A stretch of 64,000 nt of DNA from Micromonospora tarapacensis (GTDB lineage Bacteria > Actinomycetota > Actinomycetes > Mycobacteriales > Micromonosporaceae). The notes under the pieces were generated by a model. The model had not been told where the DNA came from. It worked only from the letters and a program-made list of their open reading frames with translations, and did not search any database. Below are positions 43,122-52,416 of the stretch, piece after piece; position 1 is the stretch's first letter; every line of letters starts with the position of its first letter. A program made the position numbers and the translations under genes. Location: assembly GCF_019697375.1 (NCBI RefSeq), contig NZ_JAHCDI010000004.1, positions 1,909,324-1,973,323 of the forward strand, written 5' to 3'.

Positions 43122-44351
43122 GTGGCGGAAACCTCCGGCACCACCAATCGGGCAGCCCGCCTTGAGCTGGACGAGCGGGTGGCCCGCGAACTGCGCGCCC
43201 GGCTACCGCTCGTCGCCGGGCGGACCGTCACCGCGATCACGGGCGAGGTGCCCAGCTACTCCGGCACCCTGACCGGCCAGATGCGTGACAAGATCGAAAA
43301 CGCGGTGCAGATCGCGCTGGGCACGTTCCTGCAACTGCTCGAACGGTCCCAGGCCAGCGACCCCAGCACCCCCCTGGTCCCGGCGCTGGAGGCAGCGTAC
43401 GCCCTGGGCAGCGGCGAGGCCCGCTCCGGCCGTAGCGTCGACGCGCTGCTGGCCGCGTACCGGGTCGGCGCCCGGGTCTCCTGGCGGGAGTTGGCCGCCT
43501 CCGCCGTGGGCATCGGGCTGCCCGCCGCCACGGTCGCCGAGTTCGCCGAGCTGATGTTCGCCTACATCGACGAGCTCTCCGCGGCCAGCGTGGCCGGGCA
43601 CGCCGACGAGCTGGCCAGCGTGGGCCGGGCCCGCCGGCGGAACCTGGAACGGCTCACCCAGCAGTTGCTGGTCGGCGAGGCGGAGGACGTCCTGATACGC
43701 AGCGCGCAGCGGGCCGGCTGGCCGGTGCCGCAGACGCTCACCGTCGCGCTGCTGCCGCAGGCGAAGCTGCGCGGGGCGCTCGCGCTGCTGGACGAGCACA
43801 CCCTGGAGAGCAGCGAGGAGCTGCCGGCGGGCGAGCCCGGTGAGGAGGCGGCGGTGCTGCTGATACCGGACGTGCACGGCGACCGGCGGCGGCAGCTCGC
43901 CCGGATGTTGCACGGCCGCCGCGCGGTGCTGGGACCGGCCCGGCCCTGGGCGCGGGCCTGTTCGTCCTACCGGCGCGTGGTCCGGGTGGTCGCCCTGGGC
44001 ATCGCCGGTCCCAGCGACGGCGAGCCGCTGGACACCGACCGGCACCTGGCCGAGGTGCTGCTCAGCGCCGATGTCGAGGCGCTCGCCGACCTGCGCGCCC
44101 GGGTCCTGCTACCGCTGGCCACGCTGCCCGCGGCCACCGCCGAACGGCTCACCGAGACGTTGCGCTCCTGGCTGCTGCACCAGGGGCGGCGCGACGACGT
44201 CGCCGCCGACCTGTTCGTCCATCCGCAGACGGTGCGCTACCGGATGGGGCAGCTGCGTCAGCTGTACGGCGAGCGGCTCACCGATCCGCGGAGCCTGCTG
44301 GACCTGACCGTCGCGCTCGCGCTACCCGCCGGCATCCCCCCGCCGGCCTGA
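43122..44351 (+). CDS. PucR-family transcriptional regulator
   Basis: A 409-residue regulator. The N-terminal helical sensor region (DKIENAVQIALGTFLQLLE, GRSVDALLAAYRVGARVSWRE) is typical of actinobacterial PucR/CdaR-type proteins. The C-terminal HTH is DDVAADLFVHPQTVRYRMGQLRQLYG. GTG 43122 has GGGGAG upstream. It is divergent from the desaturase unit with only 84 bp between the starts, so it probably controls that unit. Confidence 0.9.
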   Translation: MAETSGTTNRAARLELDERVARELRARLPLVAGRTVTAITGEVPSYSGTLTGQMRDKIENAVQIALGTFLQLLERSQASDPSTPLVPALEAAYALGSGEARSGRSVDALLAAYRVGARVSWRELAASAVGIGLPAATVAEFAELMFAYIDELSAASVAGHADELASVGRARRRNLERLTQQLLVGEAEDVLIRSAQRAGWPVPQTLTVALLPQAKLRGALALLDEHTLESSEELPAGEPGEEAAVLLIPDVHGDRRRQLARMLHGRRAVLGPARPWARACSSYRRVVRVVALGIAGPSDGEPLDTDRHLAEVLLSADVEALADLRARVLLPLATLPAATAERLTETLRSWLLHQGRRDDVAADLFVHPQTVRYRMGQLRQLYGERLTDPRSLLDLTVALALPAGIPPPA

Positions 44352-44374
44352 CCGGCCCGGGCGGTGGTCGCGGT

Positions 44375-45946
44375 TCAGTCGAAGGCCGTCGGCCCCAGCA
44401 GGCGGATCTCCTCGACGTCCAGCCTGGCCTGCAACTCGCGCAGCACGGTGTCGTCGATCTCCTGGCGGTCACGCATCCGGATGATCTCGCTTCGCTTGTG
44501 TTCCAGCGCGGCCAGCCGCAGTCGACGCTCCGTCTCGCGGGCGGCGGTCGACTCGTCCTCCGGTTCGGCCCGCGCGGCGCCGAGGTGACCCTCGTACTCG
44601 TCCTGGAGCCGTTGCCGGGTCTCCGGGTCGGCCCCCACCCGGTCGGCGATGTCGGACAACGCGTCGAGCGTGGCCCGGGTGGCGTTCACCTGTGCCTGCC
44701 GCGCCTCTGCGGCGCGCTCCGGGTCACCGGCCAACCCGGCCCAGCTGAGCACGAACGGCAGGGTGGTGCCCTGGACCAGCATCGTCAGCAGGATCACCGT
44801 GGCGACGCCGAAGATGATCAGATCACGTTCCGGCACCGGCTCGCCGTCGCCGGTGGTCAGCGGGACGGCGAGCGCCGCCGCCAGGGAGACCGCCCCCCGG
44901 AATCCGGCCCAACCGGCGACCGTGCGCACCCGCCAGTTGACCCGGCGGGCGAGGCTCGCCTCGCGCCGGTCCAGGCGGACGACGGCGGCGATCAGGTGCA
45001 GCCAGAGCATCCGGACCAGCACCAGCACCACGGCCATCACGATCGCGATCACGATGGCGCGGGCCAGCGAGACGCTTGTGACGTTCTCCACCGCCCGCGG
45101 GATCTGCAAGCCCACCAGCACGAACAGCCCGCCGTTGATGAGGAACGTGGTGAGGTCCCAGAACGACAGAGCCAGCACCCGGGACCGGGCCCGGATCACC
45201 CGGGGACTGGCGAAGGACAGCATCAGCCCCGCGACGACCACCGCGAGCACGCCGCTCTCGTGGATGGCGTCGGCGAGCAGGAACGCCGCGAACGGAGTGA
45301 TCACGCTGAGCGCGCCCTCGCGTAACGGGTCGTCGAGCCGCCTGCGGATCAGGATCACCACCGTGCCGACCAGGATCCCGGCCGCGATGCCACCGATGAA
45401 CGACAGGCCGACCCGCTCGACGAGCTCGAAGGCGCTCGGCGCGGCGCCCCCGCCGAGCAGCCCGAGGGCGACGGCGAACAGCACCAGGGCGGTGCCGTCG
45501 TTGATCAGGCTCTCGACCCGCAGGGTGGTCAGCAGGCGCCGCGGCATCCGCTTGGCCAGCCCGGCCACCGCCGCGGCGTCGGTCGGGGCGAGCACCGCGC
45601 CGAGCACCCAGGCCACCGCCGGGTCGACGCCGAACCGTTGCACCACCAGCGAGACCGCCACCATCGTGACGCCGACCAGCCCGACCGCCAACAAGGCGAT
45701 GATCACGATGTTCGCCCGGATCTCCCGCAGGCTGGTGGACAGGCTCTCCCGGTAGAGGATCGCCGGCAGGAACAGCAGCAGCACCACCTCGGGCGCGAGC
45801 ACCACGTGCGAGAACGGCGGCAGCAGTCCGAGCAGGGCGCCCAGAATGATCAGCAGCACCGGCGGCGCGACCCGGTAGCGGCCACCGATGGTGGTGCCGA
45901 CCAGCACGGTGACGCCCAGCGTGATGACCAGTAGAAGCTCGCGCAT
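44375..45946 (-). CDS. Na+/H+ antiporter, NhaP/CPA1 type
   Basis: A 523-residue cation/proton antiporter with about 12 helices. The conserved CPA1 pieces are VVLLLFLPAILYRES, LGAVLAPTDAAAVAGL (the ion-binding ND/TD region) and RVESLINDGTALVLFAVAL. A long cytoplasmic C-terminal tail (Glu/Arg-rich, coiled-coil-like) follows. ATG 45946. It is convergent with pucR and downstream of pcaR, but no functional link to aromatic breakdown is visible. Confidence 0.92.
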   Translation of the reverse strand: MRELLLVITLGVTVLVGTTIGGRYRVAPPVLLIILGALLGLLPPFSHVVLAPEVVLLLFLPAILYRESLSTSLREIRANIVIIALLAVGLVGVTMVAVSLVVQRFGVDPAVAWVLGAVLAPTDAAAVAGLAKRMPRRLLTTLRVESLINDGTALVLFAVALGLLGGGAAPSAFELVERVGLSFIGGIAAGILVGTVVILIRRRLDDPLREGALSVITPFAAFLLADAIHESGVLAVVVAGLMLSFASPRVIRARSRVLALSFWDLTTFLINGGLFVLVGLQIPRAVENVTSVSLARAIVIAIVMAVVLVLVRMLWLHLIAAVVRLDRREASLARRVNWRVRTVAGWAGFRGAVSLAAALAVPLTTGDGEPVPERDLIIFGVATVILLTMLVQGTTLPFVLSWAGLAGDPERAAEARQAQVNATRATLDALSDIADRVGADPETRQRLQDEYEGHLGAARAEPEDESTAARETERRLRLAALEHKRSEIIRMRDRQEIDDTVLRELQARLDVEEIRLLGPTAFD

Positions 45947-46033
45947 GTCGCCCCCGATCGTCGCCCCTCACATGGTGGTACGCCGACCGGCCGGGCCGGG
46001 CCGTTTCGCCGGACGACCGCGCGTCGACCGAGG

Positions 46034-46825
46034 TCAGCGGCCCGAGCCGGCCCTCAGGTCCTCCTCGATACGCTTCGCGGTGGCCAGCAACGGGGGCAGC
46101 AGCTCCTTGCGGATCATCTCGAACGAGCCGCGGCTGGCATGGGCGGAGACGTTGACCGCGGCGAGCACGGACCCGTTGTCGCCGCCGTGGATCGGCGCGG
46201 CCAGCGAGCGCAGCCCCTCCTCCAGCTCCTGGTCGACGAGCGCGTAACCCTGGGCGGCGATCCGGGTCAGCGTGGCGCGCAGCTTCGCCCGGTCGGTGAC
46301 GGTGCGCCGGGTCAGTGGGCGCAGCTGCGCCGTGTTCAGGTACTCGTCCAGCCAGGCGGCCGGCTGCGCGGCGAGCAGAACCCGGCCCATCGAGGTCGCG
46401 TACGCGGGGAACCGGGTGCCGACGTTGATCCCGACGGTCATGATCCGCTTGGTGGGGACCCGGGCGACGTAGACGACCTCGTCGCCGTCGAGAACCGAGA
46501 CCGAACACGACTCGTGAACCTGCGCGACAAGCGCCTCCATGTGCGGCTGCGCCACCTCCGGCAGGCTCAGGCTGGACAGGTAGGCGTAGCCGAGGTCGAG
46601 GATGCGCGGACGCAGCGAGAACAGCCGCCCGTCGGTGCGCACGTAGCCCAACTCGACCAGGGTGAGCAGGAACCGGCGCGCGGCGGCCCGGGTCAGCCCG
46701 GTGGTGCGGGCCACCTCGCTGAGGGTGAGCTGCGGATGTTCGGCGTCGAAGGCCCGGATCACGGCGAGGCCGCGCTCCAGCGACTGGACGAACTCACCGG
46801 ATCGCGCCGTCGCCTCGTCGGTCAC
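46034..46825 (-). CDS. pcaR: IclR-family regulator of the pca/pob genes
   Basis: A 263-residue IclR-type regulator. The N-terminal wHTH is LTLSEVARTTGLTRAAARRFL, and the effector domain carries RIMTVGINVGTRFPAYATSMGRVLLA and GYALVDQELEEGLRSLAAPI. PcaR/PcaU/PobR of this group respond to beta-ketoadipate or protocatechuate. GTG 46825 overlaps the pcaC stop (GTGA). It is the last gene of the pca operon. The two GTTCG-N5-CGNAC boxes upstream of pcaI are its likely targets. Confidence 0.9.
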   Translation of the reverse strand: MTDEATARSGEFVQSLERGLAVIRAFDAEHPQLTLSEVARTTGLTRAAARRFLLTLVELGYVRTDGRLFSLRPRILDLGYAYLSSLSLPEVAQPHMEALVAQVHESCSVSVLDGDEVVYVARVPTKRIMTVGINVGTRFPAYATSMGRVLLAAQPAAWLDEYLNTAQLRPLTRRTVTDRAKLRATLTRIAAQGYALVDQELEEGLRSLAAPIHGGDNGSVLAAVNVSAHASRGSFEMIRKELLPPLLATAKRIEEDLRAGSGR

Positions 46826-47202
46826 CGGGCCTCCTGCCGCAGCGTCTCCTGGGCCACCTTGAACGCCCGGTTCGCCGCCGGTACCCCCGCGTAGACGGCC
46901 ACCTGCAGCAGGATCTCGCCGATCTCCTCGGCGGTCAGGCCGTTGCGCAGCGCGGCGCGCACGTGCATGGCCAGCTCCTCGTCGTGGTGCAGGGTGGCCA
47001 GCACCGCGAGCGTGATGACGCTGCGGGTCCGCCGGTCCAGGCCGGGGCGGGCCCAGATCTCGCCCCACGCGTAGCGGGTGATGAGGTCCTGGAAGTCGGC
47101 GGTGAACCCGTCGGTGTTGGCGACGGCCCGGTCCACGTGCGCGTCGCCCAGCACCTGCCGGCGTACCGCCATCCCGGCCTCGTGCCGCTGCTGGTCGGTC
47201 AC
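46822..47202 (-). CDS. pcaC: 4-carboxymuconolactone decarboxylase
   Basis: A 126-residue CMD-family enzyme that decarboxylates gamma-carboxymuconolactone to beta-ketoadipate enol-lactone. Family segments: GEIWARPGLDRRTRSVITLAVL, then ALRNGLTAEEIGEILLQVAVYAG and PAANRAF. GTG 47202 overlaps the pcaD stop. The gene is separate here, whereas some actinobacteria fuse pcaD and pcaC. Confidence 0.93.
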   Translation of the reverse strand: MTDQQRHEAGMAVRRQVLGDAHVDRAVANTDGFTADFQDLITRYAWGEIWARPGLDRRTRSVITLAVLATLHHDEELAMHVRAALRNGLTAEEIGEILLQVAVYAGVPAANRAFKVAQETLRQEAR

Positions 47203-47981
47203 GGGATCACCATGCCCTCCGGGTCGAAGTGGGCCGTCAACAGGCGGGTGACGGCCTCGGGTTGCTCGACGTTGGCCAGGTGCGCCGCGCCGTCCAGCAC
47301 GGCCAGGCGCGCGGACGGGATCCGCTCGGCGATGTCGGCGGCGTGCCCCGGCGGGGTCGCCGGGTCGCCGGCGGCGCCGATCACCAGCGTCGCGGCGCGC
47401 ACCGCCGCCAGATCCGGGCGCAGGTCCATCCCGGCGATCGCCTCGCAGCAGGCGGCGTACCCGGCCGCGGGAGTGGCCACAAGCATGTCCCGGTAGGCGG
47501 CGACGGTGTCGGGATGCGCGGCGGCGAACGCCGGGGTGAACCAGCGCTCGACGATCGCGTCGGCGATGGTGTCCAGCCGGCCGGCGCGGGCGGTGGCGGC
47601 CCGGGACCGCCAGCCGTCGGCCGGCCCGAGCGAGGCCGAGGTGCACAGCAGGGCGAGGCGGTCGATCCGGTCGGGGGCGTGCGCGGCCAGCCACATGCCG
47701 ACCATCCCGCCGAGGGAGAGCCCGGCGTAGTGGACCCGCCCGGCGCCCACCTCGTCCAGCAGCCGCAGCACCTTCCGGCCGAGCAGGTCGATCGTGTACG
47801 GGCCGGGTGGCACCACCGAGGCGCCGTGGCCGAGGTGGTCGTACCGGATCACCCGGAATCGCGCGGCCAGCGCCGCGACCTGTGGCCGCCACATGGCGCC
47901 GGTGGCGCCCAGGGAGCTGCCCAGCACCAGCACCGGCGCGTCCGGTGGGCCGTCCACCGCGGTGTGCAGCCCGGCGGTCAC
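47199..47981 (-). CDS. pcaD: 3-oxoadipate enol-lactonase
   Basis: A 260-residue alpha/beta-hydrolase that opens beta-ketoadipate enol-lactone to beta-ketoadipate. It shows the nucleophile elbow GLSLGGMVGMW, the oxyanion part GSSLGATGAMW, the conserved RYDHLGHGAS, and the late His in GAAHLANVEQPEAV. GTG 47981 overlaps the pcaB stop (GTGA). Confidence 0.94.
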   Translation of the reverse strand: MTAGLHTAVDGPPDAPVLVLGSSLGATGAMWRPQVAALAARFRVIRYDHLGHGASVVPPGPYTIDLLGRKVLRLLDEVGAGRVHYAGLSLGGMVGMWLAAHAPDRIDRLALLCTSASLGPADGWRSRAATARAGRLDTIADAIVERWFTPAFAAAHPDTVAAYRDMLVATPAAGYAACCEAIAGMDLRPDLAAVRAATLVIGAAGDPATPPGHAADIAERIPSARLAVLDGAAHLANVEQPEAVTRLLTAHFDPEGMVIP

Positions 47982-49321
47982 GGCCGCGCCTCGCGGTGCA
48001 GGTCGAGAGCGCGGTCGACCAGCTCGCCGGCGGAGCCGAGCCAGGCGGCCGGGTCGAGTGCGGCGTCGACGTCCCGTTCGGACAGGTGGGCGCGGACGTC
48101 CGGGTCGGTGAGCAGCGCCTCCCGGAAGGCGGGCCGGCCGGCGGCGCGGCGGACCACGTCGTGGGCGCCGGAGCGGCCCAGGGCCGGCGCCAGCCGGGCC
48201 GCGACGGCCTCGGCGAGCAGCAGGCCGCCGCTGGCGTCGAGGTTGGCCCGCATCCGCGGCCGGTCCACTTCCAGGCCGGCCAGCATCCGGGCGGTACGGG
48301 CGGCGGCCCCGCCGGCGAGGTGCACCAGGTCCAGCAGGGGTTCCCATTCGGCGTGCCAGCCGCCGGTGGCGGCCCGCTCGTGCTCCTGCCCGGCGGCGGC
48401 GAACAGGGTGCCGACCAGCCCAGGGCCACGCCGGGCGGCGGCGGTGACCAGCACCGAGTCGACCGGGTTGCGCTTGTGCGGCATCGCCGACGACCCGCCG
48501 CGTCCGGCGCCCCCCTCGGCGACCTCCCCGACCTCGGTCTGCGCGAGCAGGCCGACGTCCAGCGCGACCTTGCCGGTGACGGCGAGCAGCCCGCCGAGGG
48601 CCGCGGCGACGTCGAGCAGGGGCTGACGGCGGGTGTGCCAGGGCAACGGGCTCGCCGCCAGGCCCAGGTGGGCGGCGAACCGGTCGACCACCACCGAACC
48701 GGCCGGGCCGTACGCGGCGAGGGTGCCGACCGCCCCGCCGAGCTGCGCGGGCAGCGCGGCGCACACCCCGGACAGCCGGGTCCGGGCCTGGACCAGGGCG
48801 ACCAGCCAGCCGGCCGCCTTCAGGCCGAAGGTGGTGGGGGCGGCCTGCTGGCCGAGGGTGCGGGCGACCATCAGGGTGTCCCGGTGGGTCCGGGCGAGCC
48901 GGGCGGCGGCGTCGGCGGCGCCGGTGAGGTGCGCCAGCAACGGCCCGGCGGCCCGGACCACCACCAGCCCCAGCGCGCTGTCGAGCACGTCCTGGCTGGT
49001 GGCGCCGTGGTGCACCCAGGGGCGGGCCGGTTCGGCGACCGCGGCGGTCAGTTCCCGCACGAGCGGGACGACGGGGTTGCCGGCGGCGTCGGCCGCGGCA
49101 CCGATGGCGGCCGGGTCGTACCGGTCGGCGCGGCACTGCCGGGCGATCTCGTCGGCCGTCGACGCGGGCAGCAGGCCGGCCTCGGCGCCGGCCCGGGCCA
49201 GCGCGGCCTCCACGTCCAGCATCGCCTGTAGCAGGCTGCGGTCGCCGAGTTCGGCGTCGACGTCCGGCGTGCCGGAGAGCCCGCGCAGCAGTGCCTCAGA
49301 CGGCGAAGAAGACGGTCTCAT
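47978..49321 (-). CDS. pcaB: 3-carboxy-cis,cis-muconate cycloisomerase
   Basis: A 447-residue member of the fumarase/aspartase superfamily that lactonises 3-carboxy-cis,cis-muconate. The superfamily signature appears as GSSAMPHKRNPVDS, and the second conserved region is HHGATSQDVLDSA. ATG 49321 lies inside the pcaG gene (26-bp overlap). A longer upstream frame exists but duplicates pcaG coding space, so I keep this start. Confidence 0.94.
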   Translation of the reverse strand: MRPSSSPSEALLRGLSGTPDVDAELGDRSLLQAMLDVEAALARAGAEAGLLPASTADEIARQCRADRYDPAAIGAAADAAGNPVVPLVRELTAAVAEPARPWVHHGATSQDVLDSALGLVVVRAAGPLLAHLTGAADAAARLARTHRDTLMVARTLGQQAAPTTFGLKAAGWLVALVQARTRLSGVCAALPAQLGGAVGTLAAYGPAGSVVVDRFAAHLGLAASPLPWHTRRQPLLDVAAALGGLLAVTGKVALDVGLLAQTEVGEVAEGGAGRGGSSAMPHKRNPVDSVLVTAAARRGPGLVGTLFAAAGQEHERAATGGWHAEWEPLLDLVHLAGGAAARTARMLAGLEVDRPRMRANLDASGGLLLAEAVAARLAPALGRSGAHDVVRRAAGRPAFREALLTDPDVRAHLSERDVDAALDPAAWLGSAGELVDRALDLHREARP

Positions 49322-49865
49322 GCTCTCCCTGTAGGCGGATGTCGAACTGGAACCCGTCGGCCGTCGATCGTGCCAGCAGCGTGTCACGGCGGCCGGGTTC
49401 GACGGTACGCAGCACCGGGTCGGCCGCGTTTCCCGGCTCGCCGGGAAAGTAGACCCGGGTGACCAGGCGGTGCAGCAGACCACGGGCGAACACGGACAGG
49501 GTCAGGTGCGGTGCCTCGGTCCCGCCCTCCGGGGCGGGTAGCGGCCCCGGCCGGACGGTGTGCAGCGCGTACCGGCCCTGGGTGTCGGTCTCGGCGCGGC
49601 CGAAGCCGCGGAACCCGTCGACCGCCGGTGGCCGGGCTCCGCGCGGGTCGTCGGGGTGGTCGAAGCGGCCGTCCGGGTCGGCCTGCCAGCTCTCCACCAT
49701 CGCGTCGACCACGGCGGCGCCGGTGCCGTCGACGATCGACCCACGCAGCCAGAACGCACCGGCCGTGCCCTCGGGCACCACGTACGGGCCGTCGGGCCAG
49801 TGCAGCCCGATGTGCAGGTACGGCCCGACGGTCTGGGCGGGCGTGACGCCCAGTCGCTCACTCAT
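49296..49865 (-). CDS. pcaG: protocatechuate 3,4-dioxygenase alpha subunit
   Basis: A 189-residue intradiol dioxygenase subunit: TPAQTVGPYLHIGL at the start, then a beta-sandwich with AMVESWQADPDGRFDHP, LTLSVFARGLLHRLVTRVYFPGE, and DGFQFDIRLQGEHETVFF at the end. As normal for the alpha chain it lacks the full set of iron ligands, which sit in PcaH. Its start overlaps the pcaH stop by 8 bp. Confidence 0.95.
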   Translation of the reverse strand: MSERLGVTPAQTVGPYLHIGLHWPDGPYVVPEGTAGAFWLRGSIVDGTGAAVVDAMVESWQADPDGRFDHPDDPRGARPPAVDGFRGFGRAETDTQGRYALHTVRPGPLPAPEGGTEAPHLTLSVFARGLLHRLVTRVYFPGEPGNAADPVLRTVEPGRRDTLLARSTADGFQFDIRLQGEHETVFFAV

Positions 49866-50598
49866 CGTCGTCCTCGCCCTCGAACACGGTGGCCTCCCGG
49901 CCCCGCAGCACGATGTCGAACTCGTAGGCCAACGCCCATTCCGGGCGGGTGGCGGCGTGGTCGTACCGGGCGACCATCCGCTGGCGCGCCCGCGGGTCGC
50001 GGACCGCGTTGAAGACCGGGTCCTGGAAGAACAGCGGGTCGCCCGGGAAGTACATCTGGGTCACCAGCCGCTGGGTGAACGCCCGGCCGAACAGGGAGAA
50101 GTGGATGTGCGCGGGCCGCCAGGCGTTGTCGTGGTTGCGCCACGGGTAGGCACCGGGTTGCACGGTGACGAAGTGGTACCGCCCCCGCTCGTCGGTCAGG
50201 GCACGCCCGACACCGGTGAAGTGCGGGTCCAGTGGCGCCGGCCAGGTGTCGGCGGCGTGCCGGTAGCGGCCCGCGGCGTTGGCCTGCCAGATCTCGACCA
50301 GGGTGTGCGGCACGGCACGACCGTCGCCGTCCAGCACCCGCCCGTGCACGATGATCCGCTGCCCGAGCGCTTCACCGTCGTGCTGGCGGGTCAGGTCGTG
50401 GTCGAGCTCGCCGAGGCGACCCTCGCCGAGCAGCGGGCCGGTGACCTCGGTGAGCCGCTGCGGCAGGAAGACCAGCGGTTGCCGGGGGGCGCGGGTCACG
50501 GTGGAGCCGTAGCCGGGGCTGAGCAGGGGCGGGTGGGCGTCGACGTCGTCGCGCCGGTAGCCCGGCAGCACCAGTTTCCGGCCGGTGTCCTGGGTCAT
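49858..50598 (-). CDS. pcaH: protocatechuate 3,4-dioxygenase beta subunit
   Basis: The iron-bearing subunit that cleaves protocatechuate to 3-carboxymuconate. Iron ligands are visible as the Tyr in PGAYPW, the pair of His in RPAHIHFSLFG, and the Tyr of NAAGRYRH. It begins with LVLPGYRRDDVDAHPPLL. ATG 50598 follows GAGGGGAG; another ATG at 50640 overlaps the pcaJ stop and could be used through coupling (14 extra residues). Confidence 0.95.
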   Translation of the reverse strand: MTQDTGRKLVLPGYRRDDVDAHPPLLSPGYGSTVTRAPRQPLVFLPQRLTEVTGPLLGEGRLGELDHDLTRQHDGEALGQRIIVHGRVLDGDGRAVPHTLVEIWQANAAGRYRHAADTWPAPLDPHFTGVGRALTDERGRYHFVTVQPGAYPWRNHDNAWRPAHIHFSLFGRAFTQRLVTQMYFPGDPLFFQDPVFNAVRDPRARQRMVARYDHAATRPEWALAYEFDIVLRGREATVFEGEDDDE

Positions 50599-50636
50599 GG
50601 GCCGCTTCTCCCCTCGGGCTTGCGGTGCGTCGCGGG

Positions 50637-51394
50637 TCATCGGGCTGCCTTCAGGGCGCGCAGCACGGCGAGTTCGCCGGCGGTGGGTGGCGCGACGATG
50701 GCGAGTTCGTCGGCGATGGCGAGCGGCCATCCGGTGGCCGCGCGAGCCTGCTCGACCGTGACGCCGGGGTGCAGCCGGGTGAGGGTGAGTTCGCAGCTGG
50801 CCGGGTCGGCCTCAAGGATGCCGAGGTCGGTGATCACCGTCCGGGGCCGCCGCCGCGCAGCCCGAGGCGCGCCCGGTCGCCGGGACCGGCGCCGTAGCCG
50901 ACCGAGGTGACGAAGTCGACGCGTTCGGTGAACGTACGCAGGCTCTGCCGGACGACGACCACCACCTCGCCGCAGGAGGCGGCGATCTCCGGGGCGCCAC
51001 CGGCGCCGGGCAGGCGGACCTTCGGGTCTGCGTAGTCCCCGCCGATGACGGTGGTGTTGATGTTGCCGTACCGGTCGAGCTGCGCGGCACCGAGAAAGCC
51101 GACGTCGACGCGGCCGGGTTGCAGCCAGTAGTTGAACACCTCGGGCACCGAGATCACCGCGTCGGCGGTGTCGGCGAGGATGCCGTCGCCGATGGACAGC
51201 GGCAGCCGGTCGGGCTTCGCGCCGAGGCAGCCCGACTCGTAGATGAGCACCAGAGCGGGGGCGTGGGTGGCACGGGCCAGGTTCGCCGCGGTGCTGGGCA
51301 GCCCGATCCCGACGAAGCAGGCGGTCCCGTCGCGCAGCTGCCGGGCGGCGGCGACCGTCATCATCTCGTCGGCGGTGTAGCCGGCCATGCTCAC
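50637..51394 (-). pseudogene. pcaJ: 3-oxoadipate CoA-transferase beta subunit gene with one-base frameshift
   Basis: Subunit B of the enzyme that activates beta-ketoadipate with succinyl-CoA. The first part is intact, with the catalytic Glu in IYESGCLGAKP and a normal course to RARLGLRGGG. At about 50850 a run of four C (five expected) shifts the frame to an early TGA. The other frame continues as the normal end (VITDLGILEADPASCELTL, then ELAVLRALKAAR) to 50637. The rest of the operon is intact, so a sequencing error is likely. GTG 51394 (GGAGGTG upstream) overlaps the pcaI stop. Confidence 0.85.
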
Positions 51395-52209
51395 TGGTGC
51401 ACCTCCGCGTTGCGCACGTGCCGCGCGATCCAGTCCTGGAACGTGTCGCGGTCCCGGCTGATCTCGTCCCAGGCTACGTAGAAGTCGTTGTCGCGGACGG
51501 AGTAGCCCTGGGCGTACGACGGGTGTGCGCCGCCGGGCACGGGTGCCACCGCGCTGATCGCCCAGCCGGGCAGGACGACCTGTCCGGGTACGGGTTCGAG
51601 CTCGTCGACGATCTCCTCGACGGTGACCAGTGACCGCCGGGCGGCCAGCACCGCCTCCTTCTGCACCCCGGTGATGCCCCACATCTGCACGTTGCCCGCG
51701 CGGTCGGCCCGCTGGGCGTGCACCACGGTGACATCGGGGCGCAGGGCGGGGACCGCGGCCAGGGTCTCGCCGGTGAACGGGCAGTCGATGCTGCGGATGT
51801 TGGTGGTGTGCCGGGGCAGGTCGGTGCCGGTGTAGCCGCGCAGCACGGCGAACGGCAGGCCGGAGGCGCCGGCGACGTACCGGTTGGCCATCCCCGCGTG
51901 GCTGTGTTCCTCCAGCTCCAGCGGCCCGGGCCAGGAGTTCTGCGCGGCGTCGCGGAAGCGGTGCAACGAGCCGACGCCGGGGTTGCCGCCCCAGGAGAAG
52001 ACCAGGCGGCGGGCACAGCCGGCACCGATGAGCTGGTCGTAGATGACGTCGGGTGTCATCCGCACCAGGGTCAGGTCACGCCGCCCCTGCCGGATGATCT
52101 CGTGGCCGGCGGCGAACGGGATGAGGTGGGTGAACCCTTCCAGCGCCACCACGTCACCGTCGCGGACCAACTCCGCGACGCCGTCGGACAGCGAGACGAG
52201 CTTCGCCAT
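51391..52209 (-). CDS. pcaI: 3-oxoadipate CoA-transferase alpha subunit
   Basis: A 272-residue family-I CoA-transferase subunit A. It shows VVALEGFTHLIPFAAGHEIIRQG near the start, the middle VFSWGGNPGVGSLHRF, and ADRAGNVQMWG. ATG 52209 lies behind GGGGAGG. It is the first gene of pcaIJHGBDC-pcaR, in which every junction overlaps or abuts, indicating a single coupled transcript. The promoter region to its left carries two PcaR-type boxes. Confidence 0.93.
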   Translation of the reverse strand: MAKLVSLSDGVAELVRDGDVVALEGFTHLIPFAAGHEIIRQGRRDLTLVRMTPDVIYDQLIGAGCARRLVFSWGGNPGVGSLHRFRDAAQNSWPGPLELEEHSHAGMANRYVAGASGLPFAVLRGYTGTDLPRHTTNIRSIDCPFTGETLAAVPALRPDVTVVHAQRADRAGNVQMWGITGVQKEAVLAARRSLVTVEEIVDELEPVPGQVVLPGWAISAVAPVPGGAHPSYAQGYSVRDNDFYVAWDEISRDRDTFQDWIARHVRNAEVHQ

Positions 52210-52249
52210 GGGCCTCCCCGCCTCCAATGTCGTACACCCGCCGACCGCT

Positions 52250-52264
52250 GTTCGGTATGCGGAC
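52250..52264. promoter_or_regulatory. PcaU/PobR-type operator, proximal to pcaI
   Basis: GTTCGGTATGCGGAC fits GTTCG-N5-CGNAC, the form of the known PcaU/PobR box (GTTCGATAATCGCAC). It lies 41 bp upstream of the pcaI start in the divergent pcaI/aldehyde-dehydrogenase interval. Confidence 0.75.
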
Positions 52265-52416
52265 CGGCGTACTTATCTCGAACGTAATCGGCGTCGGTGG
52301 GGTTCGTCAACGCGCCCCGGCCGGCCGGATTCCCGCGTCCGACCTATTGCAGAAATGTTGCGGCGATCCGTTGACGCGAGTCGAGTCCCGTGTAAATGTC
52401 CTAGATGAGAACGCCT

